Counted from the stretch's first letter, positions 53,611 through 61,674 are shown. The stretch: DNA of 64,000 bases from Bradyrhizobium sp. JYMT SZCCT0180 (GCF_018130165.1 NZ_JAFCLZ010000028.1:1-64000), one strand, 5' to 3'. Program-made: numbers and translations. The notes: generated by a model from the letters alone, not told the origin.

Positions 53611-53793
53611 GTGGTCAGAGAAGGTCCTGCGCAACCCGCACCACCGCCAAAAGAACCCTATCCCGCCGACAAGGCGCGGGGCGCCGAGGTGATCCTCAAT
53701 ACGCCGCTCAGAAAGTGGATCTTCTTTGGCGGGCTTATCGGCGCGATCCTGCTGGTGCTCGTCCTGAGCCTTGTCCGCCTCGGAAGCGGCTAA
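53611..53793 (+). CDS. Small single-pass membrane protein
   Basis: A 60-residue protein starting at GTG with GGGAGGA before it. The N-terminal part is Pro-rich (AQPAPPPKEPYPADKARG), followed by VILNTPLRKWIFFGG and one membrane helix (about 37-56). No function is known. It is followed 11 bp later by another small gene on the same strand, so the two may be co-transcribed. Confidence 0.7.
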   Translation: MVREGPAQPAPPPKEPYPADKARGAEVILNTPLRKWIFFGGLIGAILLVLVLSLVRLGSG

Positions 53794-53804
53794 CGGAGAC
53801 AGCC

Positions 53805-54047
53805 ATGAAACGAAGCCTGTTCTGCGCGATCTTCGTGCTGACCCTGAACGGAGCCGGTCTGGCCCAGCCTGCGGGAAACGTCCCCGCATTCTACATCGTG
53901 CTGAACTCGCTGACGAAGACCTGCACGGTGGTCGACAAGACCCCTCGCACCGATACACCCAACATCACGGTGGCCAGCGACACGATCTACAAAACGCGGG
54001 CCGAGGCGGAAACCGCCGTCAGGACGCTGAAGCCATGCAACCAATAG
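53805..54047 (+). CDS. Small exported protein of unknown function
   Basis: An 80-residue protein with a signal peptide (MKRSLFCAIFVLTLNGAGLAQ). The mature part (about 59 residues) contains two cysteines, CTVV and LKPCNQ, that could form a disulfide, and a compact alpha/beta pattern (FYIVLNSLTKTC, ITVASDTIYKTRAEAETAVRTL). GGAGA precedes the ATG. The family is not recognised with certainty. Confidence 0.75.
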   Translation: MKRSLFCAIFVLTLNGAGLAQPAGNVPAFYIVLNSLTKTCTVVDKTPRTDTPNITVASDTIYKTRAEAETAVRTLKPCNQ

Positions 54048-54097
54048 AGCGGCAGCCGCACCGCATCAGCCTGCCGGTTACTTCTTGAGAGGTCCGA

Positions 54098-54772
54098 TCA
54101 GCCTTTCATAATGCGTCTTGACCGAACCGTAGCATTCGCAGGCACTCGCCTGCAGCGCTTCTGCATCCACGATCTGGACTTGCCGCGGGCATATTTGATC
54201 AGCCCCGTCTCCTGCAATGTCCTGGCCACGGCGGTCACACTCGTTCGTCTGACACCCAGCATCTCTCCGAGATATTCCTGCGTGAATGGCAGGTAGTCAC
54301 TATCGGACAAATCTCTCGCGCGCAGCAACCAGCGGCAGAACCGCGCTTCCACCTGGTGCGTGGCAAAACATGCCGCGGATTGCTGGGCCTGGGCGTAGAC
54401 CGTTTGTTCGTGCCGCATCAGCAGGGCAAGCAGTTTCGGGCTTTGTATTACGACCGATTTCAGGGCTTCGATGTCGCATACGACGATTTCACCGCTGAGC
54501 TGAATGATGCCGCGGCTCACCGCTATCTTCCCGTCAAGCGCTGCGGAAGCACCCACGACACCGTCCTTGCCGATCATGGCCGCTTCGACCATTTCGCCGG
54601 TCGACAGCGTGATCACGAGCGACACCACGGCGCTGGTCGGAAAGTAGACGTGGCGGATTCGCTGGTCCGCCTCGAACAGCACCCGGTGCTGGTCGAATTG
54701 CGCGGCCTTCAAATGCGGACCGAGAAGTTTCATGTCGGACGGCGGGAAAAGGCTGAGCAATTGATTGTTCAT
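54098..54772 (-). CDS. Crp/Fnr family regulator with frameshifted C-terminus
   Basis: A 224-residue frame holding a cyclic-nucleotide-binding-like domain (IRHVYFPTSAVVSLVITLSTGE, MIGKDGVVGA) and an intact winged helix (EYLGEMLGVRRTSVTAVARTL). After ARGK the current frame reads a basic tail with no family likeness. One base later, another frame continues 33 codons to the stop at 54078-54080 with VQIVDAEALQASACECY and a natural end. A 1-nt deletion near 54179 therefore appears to have shifted the last 33 codons, by mutation or sequencing error. A palindrome lies in its upstream region. Confidence 0.88.
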   Translation of the reverse strand: MNNQLLSLFPPSDMKLLGPHLKAAQFDQHRVLFEADQRIRHVYFPTSAVVSLVITLSTGEMVEAAMIGKDGVVGASAALDGKIAVSRGIIQLSGEIVVCDIEALKSVVIQSPKLLALLMRHEQTVYAQAQQSAACFATHQVEARFCRWLLRARDLSDSDYLPFTQEYLGEMLGVRRTSVTAVARTLQETGLIKYARGKSRSWMQKRCRRVPANATVRSRRIMKG

Positions 54773-54897
54773 GAAATGCGTTCCTGCTGACAGGCGGGAG
54801 CGCGAACTACTCTCAGCTATCGGTGCCTTCGCGGGATACCCGATAATTGCCGGACGGTACGTCAACTACCGGACATAGCAAGAAAATAATCCCACTA

Positions 54898-54913
54898 TGT
54901 CGGGTATCGGACA
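54898..54913. promoter_or_regulatory. 16-bp palindrome TGTCGG..GACA, site A
   Basis: TGTCGGGTATCGGACA is symmetric at 12 of 16 positions, with CRP-like dimensions. It lies 126 bp before the leftward Crp/Fnr start and 142 bp before the rightward zinc-ribbon gene. A related CGGGATACCCG lies at 54832-54842, and a second copy of the palindrome lies at 55944-55959. Confidence 0.5.
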
Positions 54914-55054
54914 GACGCCGGAACTCATTCGGCGAACGATCCGACAGGCTTACAACGGGCTCACGAACCTCCATTTTGCAGGATGCCGTTTGGCGCGCCG
55001 CGACGAGCAGGGCCCGATCAAACCAGCCGGCGAGATATGCATGAAGGAAGGATC

Positions 55055-55279
55055 ATGTCCAAAATACCGGACGTCCCCCTTTCCTCGATCGAACGGCCGC
55101 GTTGCGGTCGGTGCCTCACCCGGATGATGCTGGGGCGTATCGCGCCGCTGCCTGACGGGTCGGAGGAGCGGACGTTCGAATGCCCGAAATGCAACGCGAT
55201 CGAGACCAGGACGGTTGCCGACCCGCTGAAATCGGAAGCCGTCGTGCGGCTGACGACCAATGTCCGGCCGCCGGTTTGA
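55055..55279 (+). CDS. Small zinc-ribbon protein, paralog 1
   Basis: A 74-residue protein with C17-x2-C20 (RPRCGRCLTRM) and C43-x2-C46 (FECPKCNAIETR), 22 residues between the pairs, a one-domain zinc ribbon. GAAGGAAGG precedes the ATG. It is a clear paralog of the protein at 55620-55910, sharing the RPRC..C..RM and CPKC...ETR patterns and the spacing. Possible roles are nucleic acid or protein binding. The tail is charged and short. Confidence 0.8.
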   Translation: MSKIPDVPLSSIERPRCGRCLTRMMLGRIAPLPDGSEERTFECPKCNAIETRTVADPLKSEAVVRLTTNVRPPV

Positions 55280-55394
55280 CGAAGACCTGAGCTTGACGGA
55301 GATCGCGATCCGGGTCGCAGGCGCCTCTGTGTGGACCGTCGCGATCGCCGTCTCGATATTCTTCGCGATCCTGTTCTTCCTCGGGGCGGGTTGA
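55260..55394 (+). CDS. Putative 44-residue membrane peptide
   Basis: A short frame from the ATG at 55260, overlapping the end of the zinc-ribbon gene by 20 bp. It begins with a charged SGRRFDEDLSLTEI segment and continues into one hydrophobic helix of about 25 residues (VWTVAIAVSIFFAILFFLG) up to the stop. No strong ribosome site is seen, but translational coupling to the preceding gene could serve. A later TTG at 55293 is an alternative start. Confidence 0.5.
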   Translation: MSGRRFDEDLSLTEIAIRVAGASVWTVAIAVSIFFAILFFLGAG

Positions 55395-55420
55395 CGCCTT
55401 CCATGGCGGTCTGGCTTGGC

Positions 55421-55615
55421 TCAGGTCTTCGGTGGCCGGCCCCGCTTCGCAAACAGCATGCCCTGCATGTCCACGGCATTTTGCAGAATGCCGGCGCGCT
55501 TCATTGCTTCGATGCGCTCCGGGCCGGGAGCCATCGTGCGGGCTGCTTCAAGCGCGGCCAGCGCTTCGGTTTCGAGGTCGAGCTTGGGGCGGGGGTTCTT
55601 GATCGGTCGGGCCAT
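55421..55615 (-). CDS. Small basic protein of unknown function
   Basis: A 64-residue protein beginning MARPIKNPRPKLDLETEAL and ending AKRGRPPKT, with an AT-hook-like RGRP near the end. The middle is helical (LAALEAARTMAPGPERIEAMKRAG). It starts 4 bp after the zinc-ribbon paralog 2 stop, so the two form an operon. The RGRP tail hints at minor-groove DNA contact, but one motif is weak evidence. Confidence 0.7.
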   Translation of the reverse strand: MARPIKNPRPKLDLETEALAALEAARTMAPGPERIEAMKRAGILQNAVDMQGMLFAKRGRPPKT

Positions 55616-55619
55616 GGAT

Positions 55620-55910
55620 CTAACGCCTCGGCTGGGTCTTGGTCGGATTATCGAAGACCGGGCCTGGCGCGGCTTCCTGCGGGGGCAACCGTCCCGGCCC
55701 GGGACCTGCCTCATCCACGGCCGTCGTATCCAGCGGGTCGATCGCCTCGATCCTGGTTTCCGTATGGGCGCATTTCGGGCATTGATATTTTCGATGCTCG
55801 AAACCTTCCGGCCCCGCCGACACGGCAACCGTCAGCATCCGCGTCTTGCAGTCAGGGCAGCGCGGACGGTGGATCGGCAGCAGCTCTGGATCAGCTCTGG
55901 TCCTCGGCAT
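55620..55910 (-). CDS. Small zinc-ribbon protein, paralog 2
   Basis: A 96-residue protein with C18-x2-C21 (RPRCPDCKTRM) and C44-x2-C47 (YQCPKCAHTETR), the same 22-residue spacing as paralog 1. A Pro/Gly-rich tail of about 35 residues follows. The ATG at 55910 is chosen because a longer in-frame reading to 56099 lacks coding character. The promoter region holds the second TGTCGG..GAC palindrome, 34 bp upstream. It is co-directional and near-contiguous with the small basic protein gene. Confidence 0.78.
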   Translation of the reverse strand: MPRTRADPELLPIHRPRCPDCKTRMLTVAVSAGPEGFEHRKYQCPKCAHTETRIEAIDPLDTTAVDEAGPGPGRLPPQEAAPGPVFDNPTKTQPRR

Positions 55911-56223
55911 GCCAAAAAGTACCGCCGTCCGAAAACGGTTGTCTGTCGGATACCTGACCAAAAAAGTCACTAAAATCAGGTTCAGCCCGTGACGGTCCTT
56001 CTCCTTTGGTAGGGAGCGGAAGGGCTGGCCGGAAGTTAGCGGCGTGCACCCGCGCTCTGCCGGATTCACTAAAGCTTTGCGTTGCAACGGCAAATTCATT
56101 GCCTGTTCATGACGTTTACACTACGTTTTCATGACACGATCGAGGTTCCGGCTGCGTCGTGGGTCTCCTGGCCGTCGCCAGCCAAGGCAATTGCATTGCG
56201 CCGGGTAGTGTTGCGTCCCACCC
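55911..56223. other. Intergenic region with direct repeats before the LTA-synthase-like genes
   Basis: No gene is seen in this 313-bp gap. It holds the palindrome at 55944-55959 and a direct repeat TTCATGAC at 56106-56113 and 56128-56135, spaced 22 bp (two helical turns), about 90 bp before the next start. The direct repeat could bind a response regulator. Confidence 0.45.
55944..55959. promoter_or_regulatory. 16-bp palindrome TGTCGG..GACC, site B
   Basis: TGTCGGATACCTGACC matches the reverse of site A at 13 of 16 positions. It lies 34 bp before the leftward zinc-ribbon paralog 2. Finding the site near both paralogs suggests a common regulator, possibly the adjacent Crp/Fnr protein. Confidence 0.5.
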
Positions 56224-57936
56224 ATGGCGCCCGCGCCAAACCCAGGTTCGTCTGCTACTGCCGCGGTTACCGCCAGCATTGCCGCGATCGGCATATGGCG
56301 CCTGTTGGCCGTCGCCGCGCCGCACGTGGCCGCGCTGGCCATCATGTACCAGACCGAAACCGATTTCGGCGGGCGCGCGGGCTTCCTGTTGACATGGGGC
56401 ATCCTGAACTTGCTGTTCATCGCGCTGCTGCGCCGGCCTGCGCTGTCGGGCGCACTGTCGCTGACGCTGGTGGTGGTGCTGGTGCTGCTGTCGCAGTTCA
56501 AGCACGGCGTCGTGCAGATGACCGCGAACTTCGTCGACCTGATGGTGATCGATCGCGACAGCGCGGCATTCCTGTTCACGATCTTTCCGAACCTGCGCTG
56601 GTCGGTGATCCTGACCGGCCTCGTCACCATCCCGCTGATGTATGCGCTGTGGTGGCTCGATCCGTTCCGGATCCGCCGGTTGCCGGCGCTGGCGGGGATG
56701 CTCGCCTGTCTTGCCGCGCTCACCGGATACTCCTTTGCCTGGCCGGACGATGCCTGGCGCGGCTACTATCCCGACGGCTATCTGTCCAAATTCGCCCGTT
56801 CCGGCGTTACCGCGGTCTCGGATTTCGTCAACTACGGCTTCATGGAGTCCGACGCTGTCGTCGCCGGTCGCCTCAAGCTGCCGCTGGTGGATTCATGCGC
56901 CCCGGCGGGGCGGCGGCCGCACATCATCATGGTCCATGACGAGTCGAGCTTCGACATTCGCCAGGCGCAGGGCGTCAAGGTGCCGGCGGGCTACGGCAGC
57001 CATTTCGACTCCTTCGACGGCAAGGCGCGCAAGTTTGTGGCCGAAAGCAGCGGCGGGGCGAGCTGGTTCACCGAATACAATGTGCTGGCCGGGCTTTCGT
57101 CGCGCTCGTTCGGCCGGTTTTCCTACTTCGTGACTCGTATCGCAGCGGGCCGCGTCGAGCGCGGCTTGCCGCTCGCGCTGCGCCGCTGCGGTTACAGCAC
57201 GACCTCGCTCTATCCCGCCCACGGCGCGTTCATGAGCGCCCGCGGCTTTCACACCACCACCGGCATCCAGAAATTCTACGATGCACGCGATCTCGGCGCC
57301 AAGGGCATCGAGCCCGACAGCTTCTTCTATGACAAGGCGCTGAACCTGCTGTCGCAGAACGCAGCATTGAACCCGCAGTTCATTTTCGTCTATCTCGCCG
57401 CCAATCATTTCCCGTGGGAAACGCCGTTTCGTGCGGACCTGACGCCATCCTGGTCGAAGCCCGGCAACGCGCCCGTGGTCGATGAATATGTCCGCCGGCA
57501 GACCATGAGCGCCAACGACTATTCGGCGTTCGTCGCCGGCTTGAAGAAGAAATTCCCGGCGCAGCCGTTCCTGATCGTGCGCTATGGCGACCATCAGCCG
57601 GAATTCTCGTCGCATGTTCTTGATCCCGGGATTGACGAGATCGCCGCCGGCAAGAAATTCGAGAGTTACGATCCACGCTATTTCACGACCTATTATGCAA
57701 TCGACGCCATCAACTTCGAACCGGTCAAGAGCCCTGCGGTGATGGAAACCGTCGACGCGGCCTATCTGCCGCTGGTGGTCCAGGAGGCCGCCGGCATCCC
57801 GCTCGATCCCTCCTTTTCGGAGCAGAAGAGCATCATGCTGCGTTGCAAGGGCGTGTTCTATGCTTGCAAGGGCGGCGCGGAAGCCCGACGCTTCAACCGG
57901 CTCCTGATCGACGCCGGTTACGTGAAAAACCTCTAG
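56224..57936 (+). CDS. LTA-synthase-like membrane sulfatase-fold enzyme, first paralog
   Basis: A 570-residue protein with four to five N-terminal helices (about 17-165) and a periplasmic alkaline-phosphatase-type domain. The metal-binding Glu is in HIIMVHDESSFD (about 234-245), and D456-H457 in RYGDHQPEF are metal ligands. At the nucleophile position of LtaS-type enzymes (GKTADSEF) this protein has S280 in GASWFTEY. The family transfers phosphoglycerol or phosphoethanolamine from lipids to glycans or lipids. The C-terminus holds a conserved LRCKGVFYACKGG cysteine pair. The ribosome site is weak. A paralog follows in tandem. Confidence 0.87.
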   Translation: MAPAPNPGSSATAAVTASIAAIGIWRLLAVAAPHVAALAIMYQTETDFGGRAGFLLTWGILNLLFIALLRRPALSGALSLTLVVVLVLLSQFKHGVVQMTANFVDLMVIDRDSAAFLFTIFPNLRWSVILTGLVTIPLMYALWWLDPFRIRRLPALAGMLACLAALTGYSFAWPDDAWRGYYPDGYLSKFARSGVTAVSDFVNYGFMESDAVVAGRLKLPLVDSCAPAGRRPHIIMVHDESSFDIRQAQGVKVPAGYGSHFDSFDGKARKFVAESSGGASWFTEYNVLAGLSSRSFGRFSYFVTRIAAGRVERGLPLALRRCGYSTTSLYPAHGAFMSARGFHTTTGIQKFYDARDLGAKGIEPDSFFYDKALNLLSQNAALNPQFIFVYLAANHFPWETPFRADLTPSWSKPGNAPVVDEYVRRQTMSANDYSAFVAGLKKKFPAQPFLIVRYGDHQPEFSSHVLDPGIDEIAAGKKFESYDPRYFTTYYAIDAINFEPVKSPAVMETVDAAYLPLVVQEAAGIPLDPSFSEQKSIMLRCKGVFYACKGGAEARRFNRLLIDAGYVKNL

Positions 57937-57954
57937 CACCGAGGGAGGGACAGC

Positions 57955-59706
57955 ATTCCAGCCACGGCCAAACCTGCAGCAAGCCGGACCGGCGATACGG
58001 CATCGCGCGGGGTTTGGTTCTATGCCGGCGTCGGCGTGGTCGCCGCGTTGCACCTTGCGGCCCTGGCTGTCCTGCTCAGCACGGAATACGGATTCGTTGG
58101 GATCACGCTCGCGCTGCTGGCGTGGATTTTTGTGAATTGCCTGTTGCTGCTGGTGCTGCGGCGGCCCGGCGTCGCCGCGGCGCTGGCGCTGGTTTTGGTG
58201 GTGCTGCTGATCGTGCTGTCGCGCTTCAAGTTCGACATTCTGCAGCTATCTCTCACCTTCCTCGATTTCCTGATCATCGATCGCGATACGTTTTCGTTCC
58301 TGCTCTCGGTGTTTCCGCAACTCCGGACGCAGCTGATCGTGGCGGCGGTGATTGCCGTTCCGCTGCTGTGGGCGATCTGGCGCGCCGATCCGCTTCGCGC
58401 AGCGCGCGGCCCGGTGCTGGCGGTTCTTGCCGCCACGACCGTATCGATGTCGGCGCTGTCGGTCGCGGCCCCCGAGCAGCCTTGGGAGCCGTTCCAGGGC
58501 ATCAATCATATTTCCAACCTCGCGCGCTCGGGTGTGGTCGCGGTATCGCGGCTGGCCTCGACGGGATGGATCGAGGCCGATCCGCCGGCGAGCGGCTCGC
58601 TTAGCCTGGCCCCGGGAGCGCACGCCACGGCCCGGCCGGCGCTGCCGCCGGAAGAGAAATGCGATACGACTGCCAAGCGCCCGCACATCATCATGCTGCT
58701 CGACGAGTCGAGTTTCGACATCACCGCAGCCCCCGGCGTCAAGGTTCCGCCAGGCTATTCCGACTTCTTCAAGTCCATTGACGGCAAGCAACGGACCATG
58801 ATCGCGGAGGCGACCGGCGGCCCGACCTGGTACACCGAGTTCAATGTCCTGACCGGCATGTCGGTGCGCTCGTTCGGCGATCTGAAGTTCTACGTCACGA
58901 GGATCACCGCGAACCGCATCGAGCGTGGCCTGCCGCAAGCGCTGCAGCGCTGCGGTTACAAGACCGTCTCGCTCTATCCGACCTATGGTGACTTCCTCAG
59001 CGCCCGGGCGTTCCAGAAGGGTGTCGGCGTCAACAGGTTCATCGACATGGCCGACATGGGCGTCGATGAGGACATGCAGCCCGACAAGTTCTACTTCGAT
59101 CAGGCCTTGAAGGCGTTTGCTGACGAGCAAGCGTCACAGTCGCCGGTCTTCATGTTCGTGTATCTCACGGCCAATCATTTTCCCTGGACCAGCGTCTATC
59201 GGCCCGATCTGACGCCGGACTGGAAGCCGCCGGGAAATACGCCGGAGATCGACGAGTATATTCGGCGCCAGAGCATGACGGCAAAGGACTACCGCGATTT
59301 CACCGCACGGCTGGCGCGCGACTATCCGGACCAGTCGTTCCTGGTGCTGCGCTTCGGCGATCATCAACCGGCCATCTCGCAGAAACTGCTCGAGCCCGGC
59401 ATCGACCGGAAACTGCTGGGGCAACGTCTGATGAGCGCGGATCCGCGTTACTTCTCGACCTACTATGCGCTGGATGGAATCAACTTCCAGCCGCCCGATT
59501 TGTCGTCGGCCCTCGTAACCCTCGATGCCGCCTACATTCCGCTCGTCATCCAGGATGCCGCCGGCGTTCCGCTCGATCCGTCGTTCAAGGAGCAGAAGAG
59601 CATCATGCTGCGATGCAAGGGCGCGTTCTATGCCTGCAAGGACGGTGCGGAAGCCAGGCGCTTCAACCGCCTCCTGATCGACGCCGGCCTAGTGCGGGGG
59701 CTGTAG
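57955..59706 (+). CDS. LTA-synthase-like membrane sulfatase-fold enzyme, second paralog
   Basis: A 583-residue protein homologous to its upstream neighbour throughout: HIIMLLDESSFD, T291 in GPTWYTEF as nucleophile, D469-H470 in RFGDHQPAI, and the C-terminal LRCKGAFYACKDG. The first recognised start codon in frame is GTG at 58036, but that cuts into the first membrane helix. An ATT at 57955 with GGGAGGGA ideally placed upstream restores the N-terminus that aligns with the paralog, so ATT initiation is proposed. It starts 18 bp after the first paralog, so one operon. The product may modify periplasmic glucan or a lipid head group. Confidence 0.85.
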   Translation: MPATAKPAASRTGDTASRGVWFYAGVGVVAALHLAALAVLLSTEYGFVGITLALLAWIFVNCLLLLVLRRPGVAAALALVLVVLLIVLSRFKFDILQLSLTFLDFLIIDRDTFSFLLSVFPQLRTQLIVAAVIAVPLLWAIWRADPLRAARGPVLAVLAATTVSMSALSVAAPEQPWEPFQGINHISNLARSGVVAVSRLASTGWIEADPPASGSLSLAPGAHATARPALPPEEKCDTTAKRPHIIMLLDESSFDITAAPGVKVPPGYSDFFKSIDGKQRTMIAEATGGPTWYTEFNVLTGMSVRSFGDLKFYVTRITANRIERGLPQALQRCGYKTVSLYPTYGDFLSARAFQKGVGVNRFIDMADMGVDEDMQPDKFYFDQALKAFADEQASQSPVFMFVYLTANHFPWTSVYRPDLTPDWKPPGNTPEIDEYIRRQSMTAKDYRDFTARLARDYPDQSFLVLRFGDHQPAISQKLLEPGIDRKLLGQRLMSADPRYFSTYYALDGINFQPPDLSSALVTLDAAYIPLVIQDAAGVPLDPSFKEQKSIMLRCKGAFYACKDGAEARRFNRLLIDAGLVRGL

Positions 59707-59741
59707 ACTGAACGCTCCGTGTCCCGGATGCGGTGCAGCGA

Positions 59742-59831
59742 CGTAGGGTGGGCAAAGCGCTAGCGTGCCCACCATTTAATTCGGAGAGCAAGGGGTGGGC
59801 ACGGCGCAAGTGCGCCTTTGCCCACCCTACG
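59742..59831. repeat. Palindromic intergenic repeat
   Basis: CGTAGGGTGGGCAAAGCGC at the left end pairs with GCGCCTTTGCCCACCCTACG at the right end, around GTGCCCACC and its complement. It lies between the rightward LTA-synthase-like operon and the leftward dehydrogenase gene, where it may terminate both. A half element is found at 49165-49195. Confidence 0.8.
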
Positions 59832-59833
59832 TT

Positions 59834-60769
59834 TCAGTCCTTCTTCTTCACGGCGGCAAGAATCCGGTCGGCTTCAACGCGCCAGTCGGCGCTGCGGGCA
59901 AACGCTGCCGTGCCTTTCGCACCGAACAGGCCTTCGTCGGCGAGATCGGCGATAAAGGCCTGACGTTCAGCGGTGCCTTCCGCCGACCATGGCGTGAGGC
60001 CGGCCTCGCGCACGGTTTCAGCCACTTCGCGAACCTCCTCGCTGCGGCGGCGGCCATGCTCGATCACACGCTGGAAGAAGTAGGCGCCTTGTTTTTCCCA
60101 GTCGATGCCGGGAAAGGTCTCTCTGAGCGACGCCAGCACCGCGTCCTCGACGCCATAGGCGCGGGCGGTCGTAAAACTCTCGATCACCATCGCTTCCAGG
60201 CCCTTGATCATCACGCTGCGGCACATCTTGACCGCCGAAGCGACGCCTAATTCGTTGCTTGCGACCTTGGCGTCGAAGCCGAGTTGCACCAGCAGCGGCG
60301 CGAGCGCCTCGGCGCCGCTGCCGCCAAGCAACAAGGGCACCTTGATCCGGTACGGCGGGATCGACGTCATCACGGCGCCTTCGACATAGTGGCCGCCCTT
60401 GCCGTCGATCAGGCCGGCGGCGCGCTGTTTGGCGCCCGGCGATGCCGAATTGAAATCGAGGAACCAGGCGTCCTGCCTCACGGCCGGCGCGCAAGCCTGC
60501 GCGACCGGGACGGCCTGGCTTGCGGTAACGGCCGAAACGATGAAATCGGCACTCGCGGCGAGATCGGCATGGGACGCCGCAAGCGCGACGCCATGCGCGA
60601 AAGCATGATCGCGCAAGGCGGAGCCTGTCTGATCGCTGCGCAGCTTGATGTCGTAGGCCGCGACTTTCACGTCCTGTTTGCGCAGGTCCTCGGCGAGAAT
60701 GCGACCCACTTCGCCATAGCCGACGAGGCCTACGTTCCACTGTCTTGGGTCGGTCGATACAACGGTCAT
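59834..60769 (-). CDS. NAD(P)-dependent oxidoreductase, 6-phosphogluconate dehydrogenase-like (DUF1932)
   Basis: A 311-residue beta-hydroxyacid-dehydrogenase-type enzyme. The Rossmann motif is VGLVGYGEVGRILAEDL (GxGxxG) near the start. LDFNSASPGAKQRAAGLI matches the family substrate segment, and the lysine of SAVKMCRSVMIKGLEAM sits where the catalytic Lys lies in the family. The C-terminal helical part matches DUF1932. The start at 60769 is chosen because AGGAGA is nine bases before it; an ATG three codons earlier abuts the ribosome site. The substrate is unknown. Confidence 0.88.
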   Translation of the reverse strand: MTVVSTDPRQWNVGLVGYGEVGRILAEDLRKQDVKVAAYDIKLRSDQTGSALRDHAFAHGVALAASHADLAASADFIVSAVTASQAVPVAQACAPAVRQDAWFLDFNSASPGAKQRAAGLIDGKGGHYVEGAVMTSIPPYRIKVPLLLGGSGAEALAPLLVQLGFDAKVASNELGVASAVKMCRSVMIKGLEAMVIESFTTARAYGVEDAVLASLRETFPGIDWEKQGAYFFQRVIEHGRRRSEEVREVAETVREAGLTPWSAEGTAERQAFIADLADEGLFGAKGTAAFARSADWRVEADRILAAVKKKD

Positions 60770-60786
60770 TTGCGACATTCTCCTGA

Positions 60787-61674
60787 CTAAGGCTTCAGCA
60801 CGCTTGCAAAGAACACAACCGCGCGCGCGATCGCGTCGCGGGTCGCGGACGCATTGGCGGCGTCGCTCTGGCGCGAGGGACTGGGATCGTCGAAACCATG
60901 CGCCGCATCGGGATAGAGCTGGAACTGGATGTCGCCGCCGATCGCGCGGCTTTTGGCGACGAAGTCGGCACAGCGCCGCGACGAGACTTCCTCGTCGGCC
61001 GATCCATGCAACACGCGCACCGGCGCGTAAGGTTTGATGCCGTCGGCGAACTGGCCTTTCAGGCCGCAGCCCGGGTAGAACGCCAGTCCGGCCCGGAAGC
61101 CGGTCGCGGGCGTCGGCGCTGTGATGCCGGGCGCGCTCACCGCCATCGTCGCCAGGGTGGCGCTGCCGCCGTTGGACCAGCCCTGCAACGCGACCCGGTC
61201 TGATATCACGTCGTTGCGTGTCCGCAAGTAAGCCAGTGCGCCATAGGCGTCGAGCGGGCGAATGGTGATTTCATTCAATTCATCCGGCCGGGAATCGTAG
61301 CTGAAACGGGGAAAACCAGTTGGATAGCCGCGAGGACCAAAACCATCGACCAGGATGGCGAGATAACCTTGCCGGGCCCAGATGTGTCCCCATTGCTGAT
61401 TGCGTCTGGAAAGCGTCGAGGCGTCGTACTTGCCGTTGGCAGCCGAGGAATAGACGCCGGCGCGGCCATGCATCATCACCACCGCCGGCGTGCGCGCCGC
61501 ATGCGGCCCTTCCGGTCTGAAGACATAACCAACCAGCGTCGTCCACCCGTCGGCACTCGCAAAGGTGACGCGCGCGGGTAGGGATGCTGCGGTGGCATCG
61601 GTCGTTCCGGATATTAGTACCGACATCGCAGCGATACCAACGGCAGGCAGTACGAGAGAGCGCGAAAAATTCAC
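60787..61674 (-). CDS. Exported dienelactone-hydrolase-family protein
   Basis: A 295-residue alpha/beta hydrolase with a signal peptide (SLVLPAVGIAAMSVLISG..ATA). The nucleophile elbow is LQGWSNGGSATL, with Ser where true dienelactone hydrolases have Cys. The acid is probably in VLHGSADEEVSS and the His in DAAHGFDDPS. Being periplasmic with a Ser, it is likely an esterase or carboxymethylenebutenolidase-like enzyme. The GTG at 61674 directly precedes the signal peptide; a GTG at 61716 is an alternative start. It lies between the dehydrogenase and the ABC importer genes, all leftward. Confidence 0.82.
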   Translation of the reverse strand: MNFSRSLVLPAVGIAAMSVLISGTTDATAASLPARVTFASADGWTTLVGYVFRPEGPHAARTPAVVMMHGRAGVYSSAANGKYDASTLSRRNQQWGHIWARQGYLAILVDGFGPRGYPTGFPRFSYDSRPDELNEITIRPLDAYGALAYLRTRNDVISDRVALQGWSNGGSATLATMAVSAPGITAPTPATGFRAGLAFYPGCGLKGQFADGIKPYAPVRVLHGSADEEVSSRRCADFVAKSRAIGGDIQFQLYPDAAHGFDDPSPSRQSDAANASATRDAIARAVVFFASVLKP

